A DNA stretch of 64,000 nt from Adiantum capillus-veneris. Taxonomy: Eukaryota > Streptophyta > Polypodiopsida > Polypodiales > Pteridaceae. Made by a program: the position numbers and the translations under genes. Of the stretch, positions 9,061 through 19,929 are shown one piece after another (within the stretch, counting starts at the first letter, position 1; each line of letters begins with the position of its first letter). The notes below the pieces were generated by a model. It saw only the letters and a list, made by a program, of their open reading frames with translations. It was not told the DNA's origin and made no database searches. The stretch covers positions 98,578,855-98,642,854 of the forward strand of contig CM043943.1 in assembly GCA_014529385.2 (NCBI GenBank). Direction: 5' to 3'.

Positions 9061-12040
9061 GTGCTTTTGGTTAGGGAAAAGTCGAAACTATATCCAAAAC
9101 CGCAACCGTTTCGTCACAATTCTCGCAAATTGTCGCTTTAATACACCCCTAACTTGCGGATGTATTTTGAGGCCTCAAACGACGTTTTTTTTTCAAAGTT
9201 GACCTAAATGGTTGCCGAAGACATACATTTAGTTCACGTTTTGCTCTAAGATCTGTAGAGTCGTTCTCAGTCTACGTTTTGATATAAAAACTTTTCCAAT
9301 CCGATACCGTTTGTGAAAGTTATGGCCAAAATAGTGAAATGCAATTTAGACTGGTCAAAATGAGTCCAAATTCAATTTTAAAAGAAGATTTGGGATCTCT
9401 GTGACACTGTGAACACTCCTGTATGGTCAAAAGTACAGTTGGACCCTAAAACTGGACTAAAGCGTAGGATGTCTATATGCTCAGAATTTAACAAAATTTG
9501 GTCCAAAGACTCCCCTTAAGTCCAGCAACACAATGGTATGCTCAGAATTTCATTTCGACCTAAAAATGGCCTTGAGACATCCTACGCGTAGGATGCTTTT
9601 TTGCTCAGAATGACTTGAAATTTTCACCCCAGCTTCTCCTTGATGTGTTGATCACAGTGGTGTGCTCATAGGTTGGTTTGGAGTCCTAAATCAAGCTGGA
9701 GACATCCTACACGTAGGATGTCTAACTGCTCAGATTTTGTCCAAACTTGATTCCAAGATTCTCCTAGTGCTCAGCAATCCAATGGTGTGCTTAAAATTGA
9801 ATTTGGATGCCAATAGGTCAAGATTTAGGCTGCAAGAGCTTCTAGTGCACTCCAAGAGTAGGATGTCTGACAATTCTTGTCTTTGCTTGGTAAATAGGCT
9901 AAACAAGGTCCAAATTCACTTTTGAAAAAAAGTTCTGGAATCCTTGAGACACTTAGAACCTCCCTATATGGCCAAAGTAGAATTTTGACCACTTTATGAC
10001 CCTGGAGACATCCTATGCGTAGGATGTCTTTTTGCTCTGTTTCAGCTCAAACTTGCACTGTAGCTTCCCCTTGATGTGCTAAACTCACAGCTATTTTTAC
10101 TTTTTGATTCTGACACCTATAGGTTGGTCAAATGATCAAGAATCTGTTCCAAAGCCTGATGTCCGTTCTGATGAATTCACTAGTCAAATCAACTCCAAAT
10201 TGAACCAAAATTGACTAGGAGGCTTGCCTAAGGCTATACAACACCCTGCTATATCCACAGTTTGAATTTGGCCTCTAAATCATACCTTAGACATCCTACG
10301 CGAGACATCCTACGCGTAGGATGTCTAACTGCTTATAATTGCCCCAAACTTGAGCCACAAACTCTCCTTAAAGTGCCGATCACTGTGGTATGCTCAGAGG
10401 TTGATTTGAAGTACTAAATCATGGTGAAGACATCCTACTAAGTGCTTAGAATTGCCCCAAACTTGAGCCACAGCTTCCCCTTGATGTCAGCAACCCAATG
10501 CTATGCTTAGATTTTAATTTGAATGTCAAAAGACCCCAAAACTAGCTATTCTTGCCTTTTTCAGTCAAAAATGCTGCAGTCTGTTCAATCTTCCTTCCAC
10601 TGACCCAAATGAAATGAAATTTATCACATGCACTCAAAACATCATGTATAACATGCACATGAAGTCACCCTATGGTTTGGTCTCAAAAATTATGCCTTGG
10701 GCACAATTTGGGTAGGATGTCTGGCAATTTTCGTCTTTTGGTCTTATCCTGTCAAGATATGGTCAAGTTCCCCTTTCCAAGTGAAAATAGGGTAAAACCT
10801 ACCTTCTGAACACACTCGTCAACTGAGAATTTCAAAATTTCCACCAGATCACCCTGTAAACATCCTATGCGTAGGATGTCTTTTTTCTCATAATGGACTT
10901 CTGTTTCTACCCAAGGTGCTTCTTGATGCATATAACAAGAATATGTGATCACAACAAATTTTGGATGTCAAAATTGCTCAGAATCACCACTTTCGGGAAA
11001 ATATTTCTCTGAAAGAGTAACATCCCCTTAACTCTCAGTCTATATGTCCAAATGACATGAGCTCACCACTTTCGGGAAAATATTTCTCTGAAAGAGTAAC
11101 ATCCCCTTAACTCTCAGTCTATATGTCCAAATGGTGTGTGTCCAACACAACATGCAGAATATGGGTATGATGTCAAAACTTGATTTTTGCTTCTAGAATT
11201 ACTCTCTAGACATCCTACGCGTAGGATGTCTACTGATGAAATTTTTGGCAGAATTCATCCACAGGCATCCCCAAGTCTTAAACACTACTTTTCAAGCATT
11301 CCTACCAGTTTTATGCAAAATTGTGCTAAGAATCTTAAGTTTCTTGTTTTCGCGTTTTTGACACGCCGTCTTTGGTCTTTTGGGTGTTAAGAGTTGGTCA
11401 AAACTCTAGTTTCAATGTATACTTAGGGTAAACCCCCCCTTCTGAACACACTGGTGCAGTCAGAATTTTCAAATTTGGTCTCCAGAACCCCCTTGAGACA
11501 TCCTCCGCGTAGGATGTCTATGTTTACAGAATTGCAGGTTTTCTTCATAGAACCCTTGCAAATGCTCTTTTATATGCACACCATCAGTCAGTCATACAAA
11601 AATATCCACAAAAGCTTGTTTAATGCATTTTTACCCTCAAAAGCACACTTTTCCGAGATTTCCAATGCAATCAAGCACTTAAGCAAATAATTCAGTGATG
11701 AATAGCTCTAGATCAGAATCGGATCACTTACCTAAAGCTACTCCTACAAATCATATGGGGTTTTGCATCTATGAGTAGAAAAACGCTTCACTGCCACACA
11801 CGAACTAGTAAACGCTTTTATCACCTACAAATCACTCGACCACCAACAACTATTCTAATCCATAAATCCTAACTAAACCTATCTAGTCGCAGACCCTCGG
11901 CAAGACACACGCTTCCTGGCTATCCACTTGATCACAAAATATCCTCTTCCGGATCCACTTAAGAAAAACGCTTTCTTTAGCCGAAACTAAATCAAGCAAC
12001 CATCACACGAGTGTTAGTAGGAAACCTACTTAGGTCTTTG
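9061..12040 (-). repeat. Leader of element A: diverged repeats with palindromes
   Basis: No long frame. A diverged unit of roughly 115-155 bp recurs, with phrases such as TGGAGACATCC, CTGCTCAGAATT, CAAACTTGAGCC and CCCCTTGATGTG. Each unit is centred on a 22 bp palindrome (GACATCCTACG followed by its reverse complement). Full or near-full copies start at 9576, 9701, 10007, 10304, 10861, 11209 and 11497; 11209 is perfect. Half copies are near 9462, 9856, 10290, 10429 and 10711. A 71 bp segment is directly duplicated (10984-11054 and 11063-11133). Confidence 0.75.
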
Positions 12041-12060
12041 TGTCCCCGGCAGTGGCGCCA
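12041..12060 (-). other. Primer binding site of element A
   Basis: On the minus strand TGGCGCCACTGCCGGGG begins one nucleotide after the LTR end (CAACA at 12062). The TGGCGCC...GCCGGGG pattern is the kind of primer site used by several plant Ty3 lineages, as I recall complementary to a tRNA-Asp-like 3' end. It fixes the element's orientation. Confidence 0.75.
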
Positions 12061-12061
12061 A

Positions 12062-12843
12062 TGTTGCGGGAACGACTCACGCACCCATGAAGTGCATGCA
12101 AACACTACCTAGATTAACATAATGTCAATCGAGGACACAGATGACACGATAGGCACACGGAGGAAATCTCTTTAGCTTGTTAGGCTGAGACCATCCTACA
12201 CATATAACACTCTGGAAGGCCAACTAAACCACAATCAAGAACCTCACTGCTCTCAACTACACCACCTAGCCACATACACACATATGGAAGGTAACTCACC
12301 TAATCATGTCAGATTCGTACGAAACTTAAGGAACACCATCCCCTCACTAGGATACACCTCTCCCTACGCTTCTACACTCAAAACCCTCACTCTAAACCCG
12401 TCTGCGGAAAACGCGTAGGATGACAGAGCAGAATTTTGAAAGTGCCCGAAACTGAAATTTATGAGTACCTATGCGTAGCTTATGTCGCCACAATTCTATA
12501 GACTACTAGCACACAGAAAACAGACATCGTTTGATACACTTACGGCCACAAATAGCTCGTAGATGCGTCGGCGTGTGCGCTTCGTCTCGCGTGGAATGCT
12601 TGGCGTTGTCGCGTAGCTCTCCTCAAGCCTACAACAATGGTACAATCGGATCTCCAATGTGTTGAGCGAGCCGGGCGTAGCTAGAGGATAAAGCTCACGC
12701 TCACTCTCTTTCTCTCCCACACACAGTAGACAGCAACGCTAAAGTTTTGATTATGATTAAAGTCTCCCTTTTACAAAATGACCTAGGTACCTTATATACT
12801 AAGGCTACCTTAGGTTTAACCAAAAATGGGATTGAAAGGGTCA
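12062..12843 (-). repeat. 5' LTR of element A (core)
   Basis: Direct repeat of 2247-3028. The shared part ends at GGGTCA (12843). The sequence beyond it, to 13550, ends on the minus strand as TGTTGGACAC, which would pair with the CAACA at 12062 as TGTTG...CAACA LTR termini. The full LTR may therefore be 12062-13550, with its U3 half missing from the left copy. Confidence 0.7.
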
Positions 12844-13550
12844 AATGGCTTTGTATTTACAATCTGGAAGTGCCATTGCACCCCAGCTTCTGAAACTAGA
12901 ATAACTACTCATTACAAATGACGTTTATAGCCATAATCCGTAGCATTTCATAACTCGCAAAAGATAAGATTTTGGTACGAAACTTGAGTTATGTTGTGTT
13001 GTTGACCCAGCGGTCAACAATACAATTTGCCACTAGACTGCCATACCATAACCCTGCAGAGAACTAGTCGTAACTTGAAAAGCATAACTCCAATTGGAGC
13101 ACTTTAAAGCTTGAAAGATAATTGGAGAGAAAGTTGAAGATTATCATATTGATTCCACACGCCGCTATGTGTAAAATTGACGCGAACAGAGAGCTGTGCC
13201 GATACGATTACACGTAGAGAAGGCAAGGCGAGGGCAAAATACTATATCCAAAAGCATCAAGGAAGCACAAGGAGCTAAAACTTGCAAATTTCTGAACTTT
13301 GGTTGAACATTTTTAAGTTTTTACATGAGTGTTAGTTATATACGAGCCTCACTTCAAAAAACTCACTAACGAGCACATGCAGTAACCCGAGAGTTAGCGC
13401 TACCCTAGCAACTTGCCCTGCATGTACATGTGCTTACTAAAGCAAGCTAAAAAGCCCATAGAAAGAAAACCCACACACCCTTTTGACATTGGACGTCATG
13501 TCCATATGTACAAATTTACAAAAAACGGGGTGTCGAAAATGTGTCCAACA
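12844..13550 (-). other. Possible outer (U3) part of the 5' LTR of element A
   Basis: No coding signal. The minus strand starts TGTTGGACACATTTTCGACA, a plausible LTR start with the TGTTG terminus that mirrors the CAACA end at 12062. No counterpart exists next to the left LTR. The alternative is host intergenic or intron sequence of the DHHC gene. Confidence 0.35.
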
Positions 13551-13680
13551 CCGTAAAGTTAAATCAACTTCACTTTCTTGCCTTCAATAATCATACCAGA
13601 AAGCTTGCTATAAATATTCTTCCCAATATCCTTTTGGCAACCCAGTTCCATCTGATATTGACCGTGGTCAACTCTAGTTA

Positions 13681-15428
13681 ACTTCGTCCCTTTAAAATAT
13701 TAATGAGTTCCATTTTCTCATTTAAATTCGCTACAAACACTGCAGTCAATATACTTAAGGCTGCCAGCTGAATACTTTAGCCTGAATCATCTTTGTAAGC
13801 CTCCTCTTTACAAACCACTAGTAGATTCCATTCAACTTCAGAGGGAAAGACATTGTGAACAGTCCCATCTCAACCTAAACATGACACATGTGAAAATTAG
13901 GTGTTTGAACCTCACCTTCAGAAGGGAGAGAAAATGTCAGTATGTTCATCTTAACCTAAACATGACACAGTATAAAGTAAATGCTCCCAATCCACCAGCC
14001 AGAAGAGAAATCTAAAATGCTTACTTCAAGCAATTGAAAAACCCTGTATATATATTTGCATAAAAAGGGGATAAAGGTAAAACATTGAAAAAAATAGGGT
14101 AAGGTAAAAATTGAATACCATGGCTATTCCAGAGACCATCAGTGCTACAAAATCCTTATAATTTTTTCGACCCACGCAGTTGTTCAGCCACTGTAAATAT
14201 GTATGTTCACCAAAAAAAACTCACTTAAATCTAGCCAGGCACATCTTTGGAACTCATGCAAGTAAAATTTCCAACTTAGGTTTCAACATCTTCAACACAG
14301 CACAAACAATGATAGAAAGCTAAGGGAGAAGAAACTTACTCGGCAATGATGATCAAAGCCATCTACACATTTGTCACAGACTCGGCAATGCTTACTGTTC
14401 ATGGAGATCTGCCACACATTAATATGCACTATAAAACTATGTGCAAGGACCCTTGCTTCTTATGGCAGGAACTGATTTCTTACCTCAACTTTACACAAGC
14501 TGCAGTAGAGCATCTCAGCTTCATTTGAAGGCACTTTTACGTTGGATTTGCAACATAAATTGCCAATCGAGGCAAACAACATTCTTGACCAACAAGGACT
14601 GGATTGTTCAGTTGGGGCTCCCTGAAAATCTGATGTCCTATCGACTCTAGGTCCTGTACACGTTTCAAGATCCTTTCCCTCTGCCCTGGATGACACCCTT
14701 GAGGAGGCAGCTTTACTTCTTGAGCATGTTGGGGAGTTGCACGTTTTAAAATGTCGCAAACCTTCATCTGCTGGATCAACTGCTACGCACCATACATACA
14801 AGGCAAAGACAACCAGTACCTGTATCCATTTGTACAGAAGCAATTAATGTTCCGCTAAATGCAGCTTTTTCTGAACTTCAATTAAGGTAAGTGTTCATGT
14901 TTCTACACTGTTAGCTCTTCAGTACCTTACTGCTGGTAATTGTTAGTTAATTAATGCCGCATACATGGCTTGTGTTAGCTCGAAAAGACAAATCATTACA
15001 AAACATCATGAAGCATGCCTACTCTGTGCTGTAGGCAAACGGAAATAATCAGATTCTAGTATTTACTCATGGATAAGGCTGCATATAAAGGGTGCTTCAA
15101 AGCAGAGATATTGTCAGATATAAAGTCACTCTTTCAAAATCACTAGGTAGAAGAGATGCACAAATACCGTGGGAGAGTACAATACAATAACCGCAACTTC
15201 CAGTAACTTGGATCCAACAAATGGCGCAAAGAATACGTAGAAGGAGAATACCAGAGCAAAGAAAATGGCAATGGCAACAATCTGCAGGGCAATGAACTGA
15301 GAATTGTTAGGCCACTGTGATAGCACAAGAAAATTCTGTTACAGCATGCTCAACCTAACATAGACCCGCATATTCACATCCTGATTTTGCGCGTGTGTTT
15401 GTGTTGTGTTGTGTTGTGTGTGTTTGTG

Positions 15429-15497
<69 letters not shown>

Positions 15498-15660
15498 CTT
15501 GATGTTGGGGATATATCCCCTGATATCCTTCAGCTATCCTATGTTTGCTTCTAGCCGCCGGAACACTTCTGTGTTCTTTCCTTTTGTATCTTTCTTTCTG
15601 ATGGGTTTTCCTCCCTCTGAGGTTTCCCATTAGTAAATAAATCAAATCAGATCTACAAAA

Positions 15661-15701
<41 letters not shown>

Positions 15702-15875
15702 CGCGTGCAGGCAGGCAATGTGCATGCCTGCACGTCTACACGCATCACATGCGTGCATATTATGTGGTCACCTCTTTCACCACTAGAAGCTAAGGGAAAG
15801 TTTACAAAGATTGTAGAGCAGTGCTAGGTGTACCTGAAGAGGATGGTAAGGTAGCTGCCATCCATGACGCCTCAT
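13681..15875 (-). CDS. DHHC-type protein S-acyltransferase, 5' and central exons
   Basis: Minus-strand gene assembled from six exons: 15834-15875 (start MRRHGWQLP), 15168-15281, 14484-14819, 14340-14408, 14119-14190 and 13681-13767. All five introns are GT-AG and every junction is in frame. The protein moves palmitate from acyl-CoA to membrane-protein cysteines through a Cys-acyl intermediate. Visible parts: membrane span 1 (exon 2), span 2 with a DPADEG motif (exon 3), a 60-residue Ser/Cys-rich linker, the Cys-rich domain starting [26 protein letters not shown] with the catalytic DHHC (exon 4), [11 protein letters not shown] (exon 5) and the beginning of span 3 (exon 6). The first residues and layout match plant PAT21/22-type enzymes. 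The frame meets TAA at 13678 after about 240 codons, before the fourth span and C-terminal motifs. Downstream exons are not visible and element A begins close by, so the gene is either truncated or has a very long intron. Confidence 0.88.
15430..15693 (+). repeat. (GT)n tracts in the first intron of the DHHC gene
   Basis: A long (GT)n at 15430-15491 and a second at 15663-15693 bracket a 170 bp segment that begins TGTTGGGGATATATCCCC. The bracketed piece resembles part of a short LTR-type repeat but has no visible partner. It lies wholly inside the 552 bp intron 1 (15282-15833). Confidence 0.6.
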
Positions 15876-16979
15876 TGTACCCTGGATGGTCTTGCGAGCC
15901 AACAAGCTTCGGAATGTAGCAGAGACTGTAAGAATTGATGTCAGATGCTTTAGCTTCAGAAGGTAATAAGAGAATTTTGTACACGGATTGGGTGCCGAAC
16001 AAGCTGATAGGAACTGCAAGTGTAGGCTTCCAATTGATGGATACACAAAGCCAAGGACTAAATGCGCTCAAGTTGAAGGCAATGCACTCACTTTGAGTGT
16101 CAAGACCATAAGGAAAAGGCTGATACCCTCAGCTTATGATGGGCAAACCTCACCAATTGCGGACTGCTTCGTCCCCATTGTGCGATGCTTATAGCCCGCT
16201 GCTTCGAGCTCACGACGGAAAATATAGTTCTATTGCGATATCCCGTTTTCGCAGGCAGCTTGGGAGCTGATTCGTTTACTGCCCTCTTTCCACGCGCCAG
16301 GAAAATTGGGAGTTTTCGGATTTCGATTCTTCTGTTCTAAATACAAATCATAGGCTTTTGCAAACTTGCATTCAAGTTCGAAGCTAGGGCCCACATAATT
16401 CATGTTGGCGTAGATCCCGCAGCTTCAGCTGCTCGCCTCGTAAGCTACTGAAAGCCTGCAAATTCTCTTCACAAGCTCGTTGGTTTTGAGCTCACACTAA
16501 AATGCATGCAGGAGCGAAGGAAACCATTCAGCTCATAGGACGCAGGCGTGTTGAGAAGAGCGTAAAGAGAAGGGAGAACGACAGCAACGTCTGGGGCCGG
16601 TATGGTGGGCGAAGGTGATTGTGGGAGGGAGAGCGAGCACCTGTAATGTGTAATGCGAGGTGACGAGAGATACACAGCCGCGGATGATGCAAGATTAGAG
16701 CAATGGCGATGGTGAAACGGGTAAAAAGCTGTGTGTCTGGATGGTTATCTTTCGTAGAGAAGGAAGAAGAAGACGGCTGTTTGTCCATTTCATTTTCACT
16801 CTTTTATTATTCTCTGTTTACCATCAAATTTGTTGGGTGTTTAAGACTCTTGTCACGAGGATCCAAGGGGGGAGAATGGTGTCCACAAACTGCAGGACAC
16901 AAACACCAACTACGAGTGCATTCGCATGGGCCATGGTTGATACGAAGAATTCAACAAAGACCAAGGATTTCCCACTCTG

Positions 16980-17027
<48 letters not shown>

Positions 17028-17591
17028 CGGTAGATGTTGAGTCCACGTGGTGAGTCTCTCTCTGTGCAATCGCTCACACTCTCACTGGCAGTGTTCGCAG
17101 TAGAGTTGGGCTAGGGTATTGAGGATCGGGGTAGCAATGCCGCATGCGGATGCCCTCTTAACCCATGGACGTTGCCTCATAACCTAAGACCATATTCATA
17201 TGAGGTGGCAGAAGAGACTCCTATCCACAGTGACACTACTCCATTCAGCCAAAAAGAGAAGCCACACTTGGGACCTACAAACAAAAACTTGGTCGATATA
17301 CCACTTCCCCCCCCCTCCCCCCCTTGGTAATCAGTAACTATCAGGCACTTGCTAGCATGAAACAGTGGCAATGTGGTTGACCTCTTATCATATGGCTAGC
17401 TGATGCGCTATCTCTCATTGGATGACATTGGCCCACACAATTTTTGAGAGATTCCTACTTCGCCTCTTGTGAACAAGAGGCACAAAGGTAGATGACATAT
17501 GGGATTGCTACCGTTGAGTTCATATGAACCTAGCCTAAGCAAATGTTGCTGACCTAAGTGGTACTCGGCCATTTTTTACAGAGTTACAATT

Positions 17592-17657
<66 letters not shown>

Positions 17658-19900
17658 GATCAAAAGCGCCCTACCTTCTTACTCCTCTCCTTCTCTCATC
17701 ATCTCCTCAAAGGAGGAAGGCCGGAAGGAAGGCAAGCACAAGCAATGAGGAAGGTGAGGAGAAGGCAAGCATATGCGAGGAGGAAGGGGGTGGGGGCAGC
17801 ATGGAAGCAAGCACATGCCATATAGCAAGAATCTTTGAGTTACTGACTTTTTTAAAATCATGTTAGTGGGTACCCCAATCCATCTAAATTTCTCATCATC
17901 TCAGTTGAAGCTAAGCACAAAATAAATAATTCTCATCATCTGGGTGGACTATACTATAACTCAATTGCACTTCATTAAGTACTCAAGACACTGATGAAAG
18001 TTCACCAAAATAATGACAACAAATGTGATTTCATTAACTCACAATCGAATGCAATGCTCACTTATAAAGTCTATAAAGATAGGAGTCTTTTATTGGGAAA
18101 TTGAGGTAGCTAGGGTTTCCACTAATTGGGGGATGTTGTCCATAGAATCAGGGAATCAACATGTTGAAATGACAATGGAATCGACGACTTATACAACTGA
18201 CTATTGGTAGGTACAAGAGGTACAACTCCAAGTGGCAAAGGGTATACAGTTATGGGGTGGTTACACATGACTCGTATACATGGACAATCTAGAGAATATA
18301 AATGGGAAGGAACAAAGAGTTCTCACTCCAAAAAAAACTCCCTTCTAACTCTTTGTGATTGATAAAGGATAATCAAGATGAAATCATGACAATGGACCTT
18401 GCAACAACAACATGTCTTCCATAGATGCTACAAGAGGCCTCCCCTCAAAGTAAAGGCTAGCATTCAAATTGACTAGAAGCAAAGACGTTACTACTTTGTA
18501 GAATAGTGAGCCTCTAATCATTGCATTTAACCAACATTTGATTTCACAGAGCATGAAAGCCTACTCTTTGACCTCCCACTCACACAAACTGTCACCAAAT
18601 TTAACTTCTTGCAAGTCTAAGTTACTCTAAAATAATAAAAAGTCATTTTTATCACTTGAAGCTAACTAATAGTGATCAAATGAAAAGAGGCTAGACAAGT
18701 AACTTTCTCTCTCTAGTCTAAATAGAGAAAAGTTCGTATGTTAACATAAAATGGGCTACACAATAAGCAAGAATGGCAACACTAGAGCCCTACAACATTC
18801 ACAAGCGGCCAAGGTTTGGTTTAAGGGTTCTCATGGAGTTTGTTGTGAACAAAATGACTTAAAAATGAGCCTAAGGTGGCATTTTTAATCTCCAATCAGA
18901 AGCCTCTTATGAATGGGGGAATGGGCATAAAGGTGTCAAAAGCTTAGGAAATATCAATTATGATGTGGGAAATTATATAAGAAACCCGGAATAATTTGGT
19001 GGGTAATTCCAAAGTCGAACAAACAAGTCCCAAGACCCAAATTTTTGCTCTATATGAAAGCGACGCTATCCATGGTTGGGGTAGGCCATATTGGGGAAGT
19101 GGGCTTTACCCGCAACCTTGCATTGAGTAGCCTCCTGCACACAAAATGAAAGAACCGCTTGAAAATTCATTAGTAGACCCTCTTGAGTGGAAATATAAGG
19201 ACTGCTAGTAGCAATAGGATTTGACGCCTACAAGGAGTATCAATAGCAATAGGATTTGATGCCTATAAGGCATTTTCCATCGTATGAAGGTCAAACTTAT
19301 CAAGAGTTTGTCATTAGAAGGCCTTGTTCAAAAGCACCCTTCTATAGGAAAGGGGGAAATTATAGGATATTTTCTAGTGGGAGGGGATTAAGATTCCATA
19401 GACATGCTATAGCATTGAAAACATGAAAGTAGTATATTGTTAAATAAGAGTCTCTTATAGTACTTCATGTACTTCCAAAATGCTAGTTTTTAAAGAAATT
19501 CCACTAACCAACTTGATAGTTTGCAAGAGAGAGTAGACAGAGGCCAATAAAGAGTGGATTATAGGGTCTCAAGTTTCCAGGTTATAGACAGAGGGCTCTA
19601 GAATTAGGTTGTTAAATTCACATAGAGGTCCTAAGAACTTAAGGGATAGGGTTGGATTGTACAAATGAGATCCTCCACTATAGACCTTCTCTAGTAGTGC
19701 CTTGATACTAAATACCCTTCAGGTTTGAAGCCATTGATGCATGGTTCCTTTCTATCTCTTCCTCCTACATCATCCATTAAGCCTTCTTTAGTAAAATCCT
19801 CTGAGAAACAATCTTACATATTCCTCTTGGGGACTATGCTGGAGAGTTTTAATGCCCTTCTATAAGCTTAAAATGAATCTCATAATAGTATATTCAATCC
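15876..19900. other. Upstream region of the DHHC gene and unassigned DNA
   Basis: The minus-strand 5' leader and promoter of the DHHC gene should lie in about 15876-16800. I see no clear TATA box. (CT)n tracts occur at 16985-17024 and 17593-17655. From 17900 to 19900 there is AT-rich DNA with many stops in all frames. It may be the 3' part of the LINE relic next to it, but nothing identifies it. Confidence 0.4.
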
Positions 19901-19929
19901 ATGCTTGCCTGATCCTTCCTTCATAGGGA

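Larger units (their letters stand above)
2247..12843 (-). mobile_element. Ty3-like LTR element A, non-autonomous (gag-pro only)
   Basis: Two direct copies of a 782 bp repeat (2247-3028 and 12062-12843) enclose gag and protease frames on the minus strand. The primer site lies next to the right copy, so that copy is the 5' LTR. Reading order is LTR, primer site, 3 kb repetitive leader, gag, zinc-knuckle/protease ORF, short W-P-K repeat ORF, tail, LTR. I find no reverse transcriptase, RNase H or integrase in the roughly 9 kb interior, so the element would need enzymes from a relative. The LTR copies differ by scattered substitutions, so it is not very recent. No convincing target duplication or polypurine tract was found, which suggests the ends were rearranged. 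Confidence 0.8.

Noticed and set aside
9462-11518. CRISPR-like array
   Set aside because: Spacing is irregular (about 115-350 bp), the inter-repeat DNA is itself related, and the context is a plant retroelement leader.
2242-13555. Target duplication around element A
   Set aside because: ACACA on the left matches neither AATGG (after 12843) nor CCGTA (after 13550).
13560-13680. A seventh DHHC exon beginning at a CAG acceptor near 13660
   Set aside because: The translated piece (ELGCQKDIGKNIYSKLSG) does not resemble the family's next segment.
16703-17053. Plus-strand frames of about 100 codons upstream of the DHHC gene
   Set aside because: They run into a (CT)n tract and show no domain or splice context.
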